From a virus, in IMG/VR virus record IMGVR_UViG_3300034061_000833, positions 1 through 20,322 of that record: DNA of 20,322 nt. One strand, 5' to 3'. The notes beneath the pieces are model-generated. The model saw only the letters and a list, made by a program, of their open reading frames with translations. It ran no database searches and had not been told where the DNA came from. Numbering within the stretch: the first letter of the stretch is position 1; each line of letters opens with the position of its first letter. This document shows, piece by piece, positions 1 through 8,537 of this stretch. Made by a program: the position numbers and the translations under genes.

Positions 1-38
1 CCCACACGCATATCTCCACAAAATTGAGGTTTTAGGAA

Positions 39-533
39 ATGGCACGAGGACGAAAACCACTGGCAGCAGAAGTCAAGCACGCAACAGGGGCATTCCGGAA
101 AAATCCAAAGCGGCAAAACAAGTCTGCGCCAAAAGCAGATGGACTATCGCCAGAAATGCCTGACTGGTTCGGCGAGGTGGAAACACAAAAGTGGAACGAG
201 CTGAGTGTGGACCTTAAAGCGAACGGCGTGTTGTCATCTGATACTCGCGAAGTGCTCGTGGCATATTGCACGACCTATGCGAAATGGATGGAAGCCCGCG
301 AAAAAGTTGCTGAGACCGGACTCGCAATTGAAGGTTTTGACAAAGATGGCAACAGAACAATAACGCGAAACGCCTACGTGTCGGAAATGAATAAGTTCCG
401 CGAGCAACTCAACAAGCTGCTGCCAGAGTTGGGCCTTACGCCAGCAAGTCGTCAAAAACTGACAAGCCTAAAGCTGGATGACAAAAAGGAAGATCCGTTC
501 GCCAAAATAATGGCAAGGATGGGGCGAGGATGA
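39..533 (+). CDS. terS: Terminase small subunit (P27 family)
   Basis: This 164-aa protein is a probable DNA-recognition subunit of the packaging motor. It has the features of the phage P27-type small terminase family: a short basic N-terminus (MARGRKP), then a proline-containing turn, then helices with the W/L pattern seen around residues 43-60 (PDWFGEVETQKWNEL), and a C-terminus of the type ELGLTPASRQKL that is common in this family. The ATG at 39 has a GAGG ribosome site at 26-29 with 9 nt spacing. It lies directly upstream of the large subunit and overlaps it by 4 nt (ATGA), the standard terS-terL arrangement. Assignment rests on motif pattern and position. No alignment was run. Confidence 0.88.
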   Translation: MARGRKPLAAEVKHATGAFRKNPKRQNKSAPKADGLSPEMPDWFGEVETQKWNELSVDLKANGVLSSDTREVLVAYCTTYAKWMEAREKVAETGLAIEGFDKDGNRTITRNAYVSEMNKFREQLNKLLPELGLTPASRQKLTSLKLDDKKEDPFAKIMARMGRG

Positions 534-2239
534 AGCGTAAGAGCGACACACATAAAGCCGTCGATAAGTACGTCAAGGACGTGCTAAGCGGTCGCATTGT
601 GTCGTGTGTTTCGCATCGGGCAGCAGTGCAGCGATATGTGGACGATCTTGAGCGACAGAACAGCCCGGATTTCCCGTATTACTTTTCGCTCGATGTGGCG
701 TCGGCCTGCTGCGACTTTTTCCCTGAAATCTTGAAACACTCAATCGGCAAGTGTTCCGGAAAACCGTTCGAGCTGGAACCTTGGCAGTTGTTCGGCGTGT
801 GGAACATTTTTGGCTGGAAACGATGTGGGGACCGCACAAGACGCTTTCGCAGATTCTTTTGGACGATGGCACGCAAGAACGGCAAATCAACTCTCGGAGC
901 TGGGATCGCCCTACTTGGAGCGATGTCAGACGTAAATCCATTCACCGGGAGGCCAGAAGATGTGGCAGAAGTTGTACTTTGTGCCACGAAAAAGGAGCAG
1001 GTTCAGAAAGTGATGTATGCCGAGATTGAGCGAATGCGGGGCCAGTCGGAACACGTCAAGGCTCTTTCGACACCGATCAACAAGCAAATCACGTTCAATC
1101 ATAACAAAGGCTATATTCATTGCATTGGCAGCGACAAGCCGTTTGACGGATTGAACCCTCACATGGTGTTGATGGACGAGAAACACGCATGGAGAGAGCA
1201 TCACCGGAAGTTCTACGATACGATGATGACTGGATCTGGAAACCGCTCGCAGCCACTAATCGGGGACTTTACGACGGCCGGAGATGACACAAGCCAGTTG
1301 TGGCAGGAAGATTACGACTACGCAACAGGCGTTGTTCGTGGGGAGTTCGTTGACGAATCATACTTTTCATACATTTTTGAACTCGATGAAAACGACGATG
1401 CTTTGAATGAGTCGTTGTGGCCAAAGGCAAACCCAAATATCAATGTCTCAATTGGTCTTGAGTCTCTGCGCGAGGCAGCCGCAAAGGCGAAAACGTCGCC
1501 GGTCGAACTAAATCGATTCACCCGGTATCACTGCAATCGCAAGGTGTCTGCCTACGAGCGGTTTATTTTGCCAGCCGATTGGGACGACATGGCCGACACG
1601 CTGTCATCGTGGCGACATGCAGACGCGATCACTGCAGGAATTGACTTAGGCGGCCGTGATGACCTTGCATCCTTTGCGGTGGTCGCTAGGTTTCCAATCG
1701 ATGAAGATGAGGAAGGCAAAACCATCTGGCGTTACGAGGCATTCACGCGATCGTTCATCGTCGATGAAACCAAACGCGATTTAAAGAAGCAACCGTGGGC
1801 CGGATGGATTGCTCGAGGCGAACTCACGGTGTCGCGGTATGTGGTCGCAGCGTTGCGAGACGACTTTCTACAAGTGGCAGACGAACTCGGTGTTCGGGCG
1901 GTGGCATACGATCCGTACAACGCAGCACAGCTCGGGGATGAGTTATCACAAGCCGGTTTAGACGTAGTGAAAATGCCACAGAACTGCTTTCAGTTCCACG
2001 AGCCGATGCAGGAACTATCGGCAGCAATTAGAGAAAACAGATTTGTACCAGAAAAGTCTGACAACATCCTCCGCTGGTGTGCTCTAAACATGATGACAAC
2101 CAGCAACGCACAAGGTAAAATGATGCCAGATAAGCGGAATTCGAGCGAGAAGATCGACGCTGCCGTGGCTTTGGTGATGGGCATTAGATTGGCCATGCTG
2201 GCTCCATCGCGTCCGACAGGTTCTTTATTCATCGTTTGA
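530..2239 (+). CDS. terL: Terminase large subunit (HK97-like, Terminase_1)
   Basis: This 569-aa ATPase-nuclease pumps DNA into the prohead and cuts concatemers. The N-terminal ATPase has a terminase-type Walker A at residues 114-121 (ARKNGKST) and a Walker B at 212-220 with the catalytic pair D216-E217 (VLMDEKHAW). The C-terminal RNase H-like nuclease shows the expected acidic residues: D372 in GIDLGG, D461 in YDPYNA and D543 in KIDAAVAL. Length is normal for the family and no key residue is missing. Its ATG overlaps the small-subunit stop, so translation is probably coupled. The product would dock on the portal encoded just downstream. Confidence 0.97.
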   Translation: MKRKSDTHKAVDKYVKDVLSGRIVSCVSHRAAVQRYVDDLERQNSPDFPYYFSLDVASACCDFFPEILKHSIGKCSGKPFELEPWQLFGVWNIFGWKRCGDRTRRFRRFFWTMARKNGKSTLGAGIALLGAMSDVNPFTGRPEDVAEVVLCATKKEQVQKVMYAEIERMRGQSEHVKALSTPINKQITFNHNKGYIHCIGSDKPFDGLNPHMVLMDEKHAWREHHRKFYDTMMTGSGNRSQPLIGDFTTAGDDTSQLWQEDYDYATGVVRGEFVDESYFSYIFELDENDDALNESLWPKANPNINVSIGLESLREAAAKAKTSPVELNRFTRYHCNRKVSAYERFILPADWDDMADTLSSWRHADAITAGIDLGGRDDLASFAVVARFPIDEDEEGKTIWRYEAFTRSFIVDETKRDLKKQPWAGWIARGELTVSRYVVAALRDDFLQVADELGVRAVAYDPYNAAQLGDELSQAGLDVVKMPQNCFQFHEPMQELSAAIRENRFVPEKSDNILRWCALNMMTTSNAQGKMMPDKRNSSEKIDAAVALVMGIRLAMLAPSRPTGSLFIV

Positions 2240-2249
2240 AGGCCCAAAT

Positions 2250-3848
2250 ATGGAACTGTTTCGACGTTTTATCACACGAGTTGGCTCAGGGTTGGGTGCC
2301 TTTTTCGGCACTTCGCCGGAGTTTGGCACTGCTAAGTTAACGCCACGCAGGGCGATCGAATATGCACCAGTTTGGTATGCAGTAAACAAAATTGCCGGGC
2401 ACTTTTCGCAACTGCCTATCAACTGCCATCGCAGGCTGGAACGCGGCAGCAGCATTGAGCGTTCTCATGCCGGCCATAAGATCGTACACACGCGGCCAAA
2501 CGACTACCAGACTGCTCCAGAGTGGAAAATGTTTGGCGCACCGAGTCTTCTGTTGTACGGCAACTGGCGATGCGTTGTTGAGCGCGAAGGCGGACGGCCA
2601 GTTGCGTTGTGGCCAATGTTGCCAGACCGTTCAAGCAGCGAATGGTTCGAGGGCAAGCGATGGCACGGCACTGTTTTGTGTAAGCACGAGCCATTGGCAG
2701 CAAAACTCGGAGTGACCGAGGATAGTCAAACGGTTTGGTTTCCGGATGAAGACGTGTTTTTTGTGCATGGCCTGAGCTTTAGTGGCCTTGCTGGATTAAA
2801 TGCGTCTGCGGTCATGAGCAACAGTCTTGACGCTGGATTATCGGCAGAGGATCAAGTTCGAAACCTTGCCAAAAAGGGATTCAGCGGATCTCTAATTCTC
2901 GAAGCTCCTGGCGGAATGTTCCGTAATGAAGAGGAAGCAAAGAAATTCTTATCGATGTTTCGCGAAGCTCACGACGGGGCAGAGAACACTGGCAAAACGG
3001 CGATGCTTCGCGAAGGTATTAAGGCAAACATGGTTTCCATGAGCGGCAAGGATTCGCAGTGGATTGAGCAACGGCTATTTCAGCGGCAAGAGGCTGCGAT
3101 GTGGTTCTGCCTAGAAGAGATCCTTGGCGATGATTCGTCAGTGTCTTACAACAGTTTGGCAGAGAAGCATCTGGCATACCTGACGAACTGCCTTAACCGA
3201 TGGCTGGTTCACATTGAGGCAGCTTGCAATCGATCACTGCTGACGGAACGCCAGTTGACGAGCGAAACGCACTATTTCAAGTTCAACACAAACGCACTGA
3301 TGAGAATGGACCCGCTGAAACAGGCCGAATACCTGACGAAGCTAATTGCGGCAACGGTGATCAGCCCGAATGAGGCACGCGAAAAACTGGACATGAATCC
3401 CTATGACGGCGGGGATGAATATCAGAATCCAGCAATCACAGTGACGGCACCAATGGAAGAGGATTCGCCGGACGTTCCAGAAGATCCTGAGCCGGAGGAC
3501 GATCCAGAGACGGAAGCAGTGCAGCGAATGGCCGTAATTTCACGATTGCGGCCGTTGCTGGCTATTGAACAACAGCGAGTGGCAGCAGCGGTCAAAACAA
3601 AAACGCCGATTCAGTCGGTTGAAAAGTTTTACGCAAAATGGCAACACACGCTGGGCGATGTTTGCGAACAACTCGGAGGAACGCCATACGCGGCCGCTGA
3701 GCACTGCCGAATCTCACAGGATGCCTTGATTGAAGTCATGAGCAAGACGGCGGCAAAAGCACTTCCAGACGCAGTTGGGGAACTCACGGCATCGTGGGGC
3801 GAGCGGGTTGAGGATTTGGCGGACTACATACTTGGAGCGACAGTATGA
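2250..3848 (+). CDS. Portal protein (HK97 family) with C-terminal extension
   Basis: This 532-aa protein forms the dodecameric portal vertex through which DNA enters. Family features are the N-terminal segment with YAPVWYAVNKIAGHFSQLP (about residues 38-57), a central beta-rich domain, and the stem/crown region around the segment WFCLEEILGDD with a following long helix (YLTNCLNRWLVHIE). A GAAGG site at 2238-2242 with 7 nt spacing fixes the start. The usual HK97 portal core ends near residue 400. Here it is followed by a strongly acidic Pro/Asp/Glu linker at about residues 403-422 and a further helical domain of about 110 residues. The extension could act as an internal scaffold or crown, but this is inference. 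Confidence 0.95.
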   Translation: MELFRRFITRVGSGLGAFFGTSPEFGTAKLTPRRAIEYAPVWYAVNKIAGHFSQLPINCHRRLERGSSIERSHAGHKIVHTRPNDYQTAPEWKMFGAPSLLLYGNWRCVVEREGGRPVALWPMLPDRSSSEWFEGKRWHGTVLCKHEPLAAKLGVTEDSQTVWFPDEDVFFVHGLSFSGLAGLNASAVMSNSLDAGLSAEDQVRNLAKKGFSGSLILEAPGGMFRNEEEAKKFLSMFREAHDGAENTGKTAMLREGIKANMVSMSGKDSQWIEQRLFQRQEAAMWFCLEEILGDDSSVSYNSLAEKHLAYLTNCLNRWLVHIEAACNRSLLTERQLTSETHYFKFNTNALMRMDPLKQAEYLTKLIAATVISPNEAREKLDMNPYDGGDEYQNPAITVTAPMEEDSPDVPEDPEPEDDPETEAVQRMAVISRLRPLLAIEQQRVAAAVKTKTPIQSVEKFYAKWQHTLGDVCEQLGGTPYAAAEHCRISQDALIEVMSKTAAKALPDAVGELTASWGERVEDLADYILGATV

Positions 3849-4477
3849 CGGAAGGATTTGTGGCCGATCGGTGTGAGTTTGAGTGGCTGACAGAAACGTC
3901 AGGCGGATGGCAGTTTGGTGAACAGGGAATTTTGGTTGCGTTGGCGAACCTAGTTAACAAGCCGGGCCAGTGCGTTGAAGTCGGGGCTGGCGACGGCGAG
4001 GGGCTGCCGTTGACGATCGAACCGTTTTACAATTACGGGCTTGATTGCGTGCTGTTTGAACGGGATTCAGAGTCCCTTGAAAAACTTCACAAAAAGTTTC
4101 CAAAAGCGAATCTTCGCGCAGCGTTCGTTCTAAACACGAGTTGCCACCTTGGTGACAACTTAATGCTGTGCGTGATTGACGTTGACAGCGTCGACCGCGT
4201 CATCATGGAGCAGATTTTGACGTATCACAAACCGAGAATGCTGATGGTGGAACACTTCGACAAATGTCATCCTGCAAATACGGATGATGTAGGGCGTGTT
4301 CCAGCGTGGCTGCTAGGCATTGAGATCGATGGAGGCTTCAAGATTCAAGACAACGCCGAAACCATTTATTCGATTGCTTGTGATTTCAATTACACGCGAC
4401 TCGGGACGACACGAGTCAACTCAATTTTCGTTCATGACTCCTTAGTCGAAAAGGTTGCCAACCATGTACCAAGCTGA
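3845..4477 (+). CDS. SAM-dependent methyltransferase-like protein (FkbM-like)
   Basis: This 210-aa protein resembles a class I methyltransferase. The glycine-rich SAM-binding motif I is visible at residues 44-53 (VEVGAGDGEG), followed by an acidic residue at the end of strand 2 (E72 in LFERD) and a motif at 110-114 (VIDVD) that matches the FkbM-type IDVEG position. The segment near 131-137 (MLMVEH) also fits FkbM proteins, which O-methylate sugars and natural products. The gene overlaps the portal stop by ATGA and the protease start by 14 nt, so it is embedded in the head operon and not a loose insertion. The substrate is unknown: a virion glycan, virion protein or host metabolite is possible. 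Confidence 0.7.
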   Translation: MTEGFVADRCEFEWLTETSGGWQFGEQGILVALANLVNKPGQCVEVGAGDGEGLPLTIEPFYNYGLDCVLFERDSESLEKLHKKFPKANLRAAFVLNTSCHLGDNLMLCVIDVDSVDRVIMEQILTYHKPRMLMVEHFDKCHPANTDDVGRVPAWLLGIEIDGGFKIQDNAETIYSIACDFNYTRLGTTRVNSIFVHDSLVEKVANHVPS

Positions 4478-5132
4478 TCAGGAAACCGGCGAAATTTTTC
4501 TCTACGACGCAATCGGCTCTTCCATGTGGGGAATGATTGACGCGGCGACAGTATTGCCAGACCTGGCAAAGATGTCAGGCCGAAGAATCACATTGCGAAT
4601 TTCATCTCCTGGCGGAAGCGTGGACGAAGGTCGGGCAATCTTTAACGCACTAAAGCGACATCAGGGCGGCGTCGATGTTGTCGTCGATTCGTCGGCGTAT
4701 TCAATTGCCAGCTATATTGCAATGGCTGGTGATCGCGTCGTGATGGCGAAAAACGCCATGATGATGGTTCACAATCCGTGGACGATGGCGATGGGAAGTG
4801 CCGCCGAGCTTCGGAAGACGGCTGACGTTCTCGACAAGTATCGTGATTCGATTCTGGACGCCTACATGGACCGGACAAAAAAGGACCGCAAGAAGATAGT
4901 TGCCATTCTCGACGCGGAAACGTGGTACACGGCACAAGAAGCAGTTGCGGCCGGGTTTGCGACAGAGGTCGGAGATATTGTCGTAGACGCTCCAAAGTTC
5001 GCAAAGGCGATGTATGGCAGCAAGCCGGAAGGCGAAAAGACCAACGAGCCAACGGCAGGAAGTCGGACGCCAGCAACGATTGCATCGCGCGAAATACGAT
5101 TACAGCAGATCAAGGCGATGTTTGGACGATAG
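4464..5132 (+). CDS. ClpP-like prohead protease
   Basis: This 222-aa serine protease belongs to the ClpP/crotonase-fold group used by many HK97-like phages to cleave the capsid scaffold domain. Visible features are the substrate-binding strand with RISSPGGSV (45-53), a probable nucleophile S80 in SSAYSIASYIAMAG, a catalytic H103 in MMMVHNP, and a likely third residue D150 in ILDAETW. The C-terminal tail after about residue 175 is polar and may be the scaffold-like or self-cleaved part. I prefer the ATG at 4464 because AAAAGG at 4449-4454 lies 9 nt upstream. An in-frame TTG at 4455 would add only three residues. It sits between portal and capsid, the usual place. Confidence 0.92.
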   Translation: MYQADQETGEIFLYDAIGSSMWGMIDAATVLPDLAKMSGRRITLRISSPGGSVDEGRAIFNALKRHQGGVDVVVDSSAYSIASYIAMAGDRVVMAKNAMMMVHNPWTMAMGSAAELRKTADVLDKYRDSILDAYMDRTKKDRKKIVAILDAETWYTAQEAVAAGFATEVGDIVVDAPKFAKAMYGSKPEGEKTNEPTAGSRTPATIASREIRLQQIKAMFGR

Positions 5133-5155
5133 GGCTGGTACGACAAGGAGCGATA

Positions 5156-5764
5156 ATGGGAACTGCGGTAATTGTTGGGCAAAACATGCCAGACAAAACA
5201 CTGGATTGTGTTGTTGACATGCACGATCGCACGATCATGTTTGAGCCGGTTCCGCAGGCTGCTGAAGCGTGCCGGAAAAGGTACGCAATGCAGCCAAAGG
5301 CTATCGTGATCGAAGCGGCCTGCGGGGAGGAGCATGGCGAATGTGTATTTAATCTGTATAACACTGATGGGCTATCGTCGTCGCTCGGCAACATTACAGC
5401 ACAGGCTGAGGGCACATGGCGGAATGTAGATTTCAGCAACACCACAGCGATCTATGTGCAAGTTGTGCGGCTCGACTATGTTTTGCAGATGCTGGGAGTC
5501 ACACAGATTGATTGCCTAGTGATCGATGCCCAGGGTATGGACTTTGCAATTCTCAAGACGCTCGAACCGATGATCAACGACGGCATGATCGGGTACATTC
5601 AACTGGAAGCAGACGGGGCTGGCTTTTGTCACTACACAGGAACACCAGATAATTCAGAGGCAGCCATTCTGCAATGGATGTCGCAGTTTGAGCAATACGA
5701 GGCATCGCGATTGCCCGGCCGGATGGTGGAACAGCCAGATTTAGTGTTTACGTTAAAAGAATAA
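5156..5764 (+). CDS. FkbM family methyltransferase
   Basis: This 202-aa protein carries the hallmark FkbM pattern: FEPVPQAAEACRKRY near residues 32-46, a mid-region with SSSLGNI, a VVRLDYVL segment, and the signature IDCLVIDAQGMDFAILK in the C-terminal half. FkbM enzymes transfer a methyl group from SAM to a hydroxyl, often on a sugar. The N-terminus is short: the usual glycine-rich motif I is not evident, only IVGQNMPDKT near residues 6-15, so activity may be altered. The ATG at 5156 has a perfect AAGGAG at 5145-5150. The frame stays open upstream to 4922 but only as the shadow of the protease gene. It is the last gene before the capsid transcription unit. Confidence 0.85.
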   Translation: MGTAVIVGQNMPDKTLDCVVDMHDRTIMFEPVPQAAEACRKRYAMQPKAIVIEAACGEEHGECVFNLYNTDGLSSSLGNITAQAEGTWRNVDFSNTTAIYVQVVRLDYVLQMLGVTQIDCLVIDAQGMDFAILKTLEPMINDGMIGYIQLEADGAGFCHYTGTPDNSEAAILQWMSQFEQYEASRLPGRMVEQPDLVFTLKE

Positions 5765-5767
5765 ACA

Positions 5768-5796
5768 TTGACACGATTCCGACAATCTGCTTAGAT
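5768..5796 (+). promoter_or_regulatory. Possible sigma70-type promoter for the capsid gene
   Basis: A perfect -35 hexamer TTGACA at 5768-5773 is followed after 17 nt by TTAGAT at 5791-5796, which matches only three of six -10 bases. It begins just after the methyltransferase stop, in the only sizeable gap of the head region. The weak -10 keeps confidence low. Confidence 0.3.
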
Positions 5797-5860
5797 GCAC
5801 GCACGCGGGGAGTCATCCCGCACCGAACACAATTTTTCTGAGCAACTCGTTAGCGGCCGG

Positions 5861-5894
5861 AAAAGTCAAAGCGAAAACATTTCGCCGACTTTTT
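5861..5894 (+). terminator. Strong hairpin with T-rich 3' side upstream of the capsid gene
   Basis: AAAAGTC (5861-5867) pairs with GACTTTT (5887-5893), and inside it GCGAAA (5871-5876) pairs with TTTCGC (5880-5885) around a 3-nt loop. This gives 13 base pairs with a small internal loop, ending in a T run and then a second T run at 5902-5907. It could terminate read-through from the packaging genes, act as a leaky attenuator, or be an RNA-processing or stabilising stem for the capsid message. A shorter GCGGG/CCCGC stem lies at 5805-5821. Confidence 0.6.
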
Positions 5895-5949
5895 GCGCCG
5901 CTTTTTTCATGGCCTGAGTCGGCATCACAATCGACTAAGGACTATGGAA

Positions 5950-7299
5950 ATGATTTGGAATCTTAAAGTAATTCGCGAGCAGATTGACGAAGAGCTTGGC
6001 AAGGTTGATACCATCGTCGCTCTCGCAAAGGAAGAAAACCGCGACTTCACGCCAGAAGAAGCCGCCGAAGTGGATCGCATTCAGGGCACGGACGACAAGC
6101 CCGGCGTTCTGCAGAAATTGTACGCCGACGAAAAACGAGCTGCTCGCGTCAACGCAAACGCAGCCGCACGTGTTCGCTCGATTGGATCAATCGAAGTCGG
6201 CGGCCAGACCGGCAGCACAGCACTTGCGACCACAGAGCCTCCTCGGGTGCTTGTTCCAGCGACTGCAAAGCGTCACGGCACCGTCAAGCACTTTAAAGGC
6301 CCCGATGCGGAAGCAAACGCCTATCTGACCGGCCGTTTTTTGATGGCAGCCATCGGCAACGATGACAAGTCAAAGATGTGGTTGAAAGATCACGGCGTTT
6401 CGATGCAGCACAGCAGCGACGACAACAGCAAGGGCGGTTATCTCGTGCCCGAAGTGCTGGAAAATGCCCTGATTGACCTCAAAGAAGAGTTTGGCATGTT
6501 TCGTCGCTATGCGATGAACTGGCCAATGACTTCGGATGTTTCGCTTGTGCCTCGTCGTGTGTCTGGATTCACCACGTATTTCGTTGGCCAGAATGACACG
6601 ATCACAGCGTCGACAACGGCACTCGATCAGGTGCGACTGGAAGCCAAGAAACTTGCTGCTTTGACGCAGTATTCCAGCGAACTGAACGAAGACAGCATCA
6701 TCGCAGTTGCTGATTACTACGCTCGCGAATTCGCCTATGCTTTGGCGGTTCGCGAAGACTCCTGCGGGTTCCTTGGCGATGGCACCAGCACTTACGGCGG
6801 CATCACCGGCGTTGCAAACGCACTGGCGGCAGGCTCCGTGGTCACCGCAACTGGCGTCACCGCATTGGCAAACCTGCTGATCGGCACGTTCCAAGAAGCG
6901 GTCGGCAAATTGCCAGAATTTCCAGGCATTCAGCCAGCGTGGTACGTCCACAAGGCTGTTTACCATGCGTCAATGGGCCGTCTGCAGATGGCGGCTGGTG
7001 GAAACACTGTGCAGGATCTTGGCAACGGACCAGTGCTGCAGTTTCTTGGCTATCCGGTGCGGTTTATTCAGACCCTGCCATCGACCGCCGCAACCACGAC
7101 AAAGATCGCTTACTTTGGCGATCTTGCAATGGCCGCAACGATGGGCACACGTCGTGGCGTGACGCTTCGGGCTGACGAATCGTTGTACTTTGCTCAAGAC
7201 GCTTTGGCGTTGCGAGTCACGGAACGATTTGACATCAACGTGCATGAGCGCGGAACAGCCGACGCTGCTGGTCCGCTGCTGATGATCCAGATGGGCTGA
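5950..7299 (+). CDS. Major capsid protein (HK97 fold)
   Basis: This 449-aa protein is the shell subunit. The first roughly 115 residues are charged and helical (KVIREQIDEELGKVDTIVAL and onward), matching the delta/scaffold domain that the prohead protease removes. The mature part begins before GGYLVPEVL (162-170), has the family segment FLGDGTSTYGGITGV (274-288), and ends with the expected region containing YFGDLAMAATMGTRRGV and FDINVHERGTADAAGPLLM. I choose the ATG at 5950 because TAAGGA at 5936-5941 has 8 nt spacing. The ATG at 5944 would be only 2 nt from it, and a TTG at 5893 lies inside the upstream hairpin region. The gene is flanked by hairpins on both sides, suggesting its own strongly expressed transcript. 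Confidence 0.96.
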   Translation: MIWNLKVIREQIDEELGKVDTIVALAKEENRDFTPEEAAEVDRIQGTDDKPGVLQKLYADEKRAARVNANAAARVRSIGSIEVGGQTGSTALATTEPPRVLVPATAKRHGTVKHFKGPDAEANAYLTGRFLMAAIGNDDKSKMWLKDHGVSMQHSSDDNSKGGYLVPEVLENALIDLKEEFGMFRRYAMNWPMTSDVSLVPRRVSGFTTYFVGQNDTITASTTALDQVRLEAKKLAALTQYSSELNEDSIIAVADYYAREFAYALAVREDSCGFLGDGTSTYGGITGVANALAAGSVVTATGVTALANLLIGTFQEAVGKLPEFPGIQPAWYVHKAVYHASMGRLQMAAGGNTVQDLGNGPVLQFLGYPVRFIQTLPSTAATTTKIAYFGDLAMAATMGTRRGVTLRADESLYFAQDALALRVTERFDINVHERGTADAAGPLLMIQMG

Positions 7300-7331
7300 T
7301 AGTTGACCCACTCGTCGCTCCGGGTGGACCC

Positions 7332-7368
7332 GGCCGGAACGTTGGCTTGCTGGCGTTCCGGTCTTTTT
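7332..7368 (+). terminator. Rho-independent terminator after the capsid gene
   Basis: The stem GGCCGGAACG (7332-7341) pairs with CGTTCCGGTC (7354-7363), ten pairs with one G-T wobble, around a 12-nt loop, and is followed at once by TTTTT (7364-7368). It lies 33 nt after the capsid stop. Genes after 7404 therefore need read-through or their own promoter. I see no convincing promoter between 7369 and 7403. Confidence 0.85.
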
Positions 7369-7403
7369 AAAACCAATCGCACACATTTTCATAAGGTGAT
7401 CAC

Positions 7404-7847
7404 ATGAAACCAAATCAGAGAACTCAGGCAGTGATTGCACTGTCAGCACAGACGGCCGCTGCAACGGCGACTGTGGCTGGATCGATCGTCGACCTGAAGA
7501 ATGTCGACTATGCAACAATCATTTTGGCCACGTCAGTTGCAGCAAACACGAACGCGGCTCCAGTAGTCGTCAAGATTCAGGAATCCGACACGACTACAAC
7601 CAGCGATTTCACTGACATTAGCACCAGCACGATGCAGTTGTCCGTGACGCTGTCAACGGCGACTGGCCGAGATGCAAAGTTTCACATCAACAACGACGGC
7701 ACACGAAAACGTTACGTGCGTTTGTTCGCGACACCTGGCACGCACACGACAAACAGCGTGGTCTCATTGGCTGCGGTTGCAGAGTTGATGATGGACACGA
7801 TGCCATCAGGCACCACAGGACAGGCCGACTTTGTCGCAATTGGCTAA
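7404..7847 (+). CDS. Small beta-rich structural protein, possible capsid decoration protein
   Basis: This 147-aa protein is rich in Thr, Ala and Val with almost no aromatic residues, and alternates short predicted strands (YATIILATS, VVVKIQES, MQLSVTLS, RKRYVRLFATPG), which suggests a compact beta-sandwich. I do not recognise a named family. Position straight after the major capsid gene is where cement or decoration proteins (lambda gpD-like in role) are usually found, so that is my inference. The ATG at 7404 has AAGGTGAT at 7393-7400. The N-terminus has no signal peptide. Alternatives are a head-fibre or tail-associated protein. Confidence 0.55.
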   Translation: MKPNQRTQAVIALSAQTAAATATVAGSIVDLKNVDYATIILATSVAANTNAAPVVVKIQESDTTTTSDFTDISTSTMQLSVTLSTATGRDAKFHINNDGTRKRYVRLFATPGTHTTNSVVSLAAVAELMMDTMPSGTTGQADFVAIG

Positions 7848-7874
7848 TCACCCCTAAACACCCGGAGCAAACGA

Positions 7875-8537
7875 GTGACCTCAAAATCGGTAAAAGTGTG
7901 CGGCATGATGACCTCGCCGCGATACATCAACTGTTTCTGCCGTGATTACATCGACGCGGCTTTTGTGGCGGCCAAAATTCCGCTGCAGGATTCGCAGGGC
8001 GTTTTTTATGGGCAGTGTATGCAACGAATGTTGCAACACGCCGTAGAAAAAGGCGTTGATATTGCGGTGATCTGTGACGGTGATTCACTGTTTACAGATC
8101 GCGACATTATGCGATTGCTGCAGACCTTGGAAGCCAATCCGCATATCGACGCACTGGCATCCATGCAGATCCGGCGTGGAAACAAAACGATGCTGGCAAG
8201 CATTAAAGGACAATCGACAGCAGAGGTGGGCGGAACGCCGTTGCAGGTTTCAACAGCACATTTCGGGCTGACCGTGATTGATTTGAAGAAGCTCAAGAAC
8301 GTTGCAAAGCCTTGGTTTTGGTCGAAACCAGATGAGAATGGCGAATGGGGCGACCTTCGCATTGATGATGACATTTGGTTTTGGAAGCAGTGGGAAGCGG
8401 CCGGTAACACGGTCTATCTTGATCCGCAAACGCGAATCGGGCATATGGAAGAAATGGTAGTCATGGTTGAGCCGAACACATACGAAGCCGTTCACGCATA
8501 CCCGAACGAATGGATTGACTCATGCAGGTCGAATTGA
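7875..8537 (+). CDS. Putative glycosyltransferase (GT-A fold)
   Basis: This 220-aa protein looks like a metal-dependent glycosyltransferase. A hydrophobic strand leads into the acidic motif ICDGDSLF (D68 and D70), as in GT-A nucleotide-sugar binding sites. A second acidic cluster, DDDIWFWKQW (164-173), resembles the catalytic-base region, and a late His (H190 in RIGHME) could bind the metal. The segment VSTAHFGLTVIDLKKL is typical of acceptor-side loops. Start is GTG at 7875, with GGAG at 7864-7867 and 7 nt spacing. It is placed between capsid-associated and head-tail connector genes. The sugar donor and acceptor cannot be read, and a virion protein acceptor is inferred from context. Confidence 0.75.
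   Translation: MTSKSVKVCGMMTSPRYINCFCRDYIDAAFVAAKIPLQDSQGVFYGQCMQRMLQHAVEKGVDIAVICDGDSLFTDRDIMRLLQTLEANPHIDALASMQIRRGNKTMLASIKGQSTAEVGGTPLQVSTAHFGLTVIDLKKLKNVAKPWFWSKPDENGEWGDLRIDDDIWFWKQWEAAGNTVYLDPQTRIGHMEEMVVMVEPNTYEAVHAYPNEWIDSCRSN

Noticed and set aside
4922-5155. N-terminal extension of the FkbM gene
   Set aside because: The extension is an Arg/Gly/Cys-rich shadow of the protease gene. The AAGGAG before ATG 5156 fixes the start.
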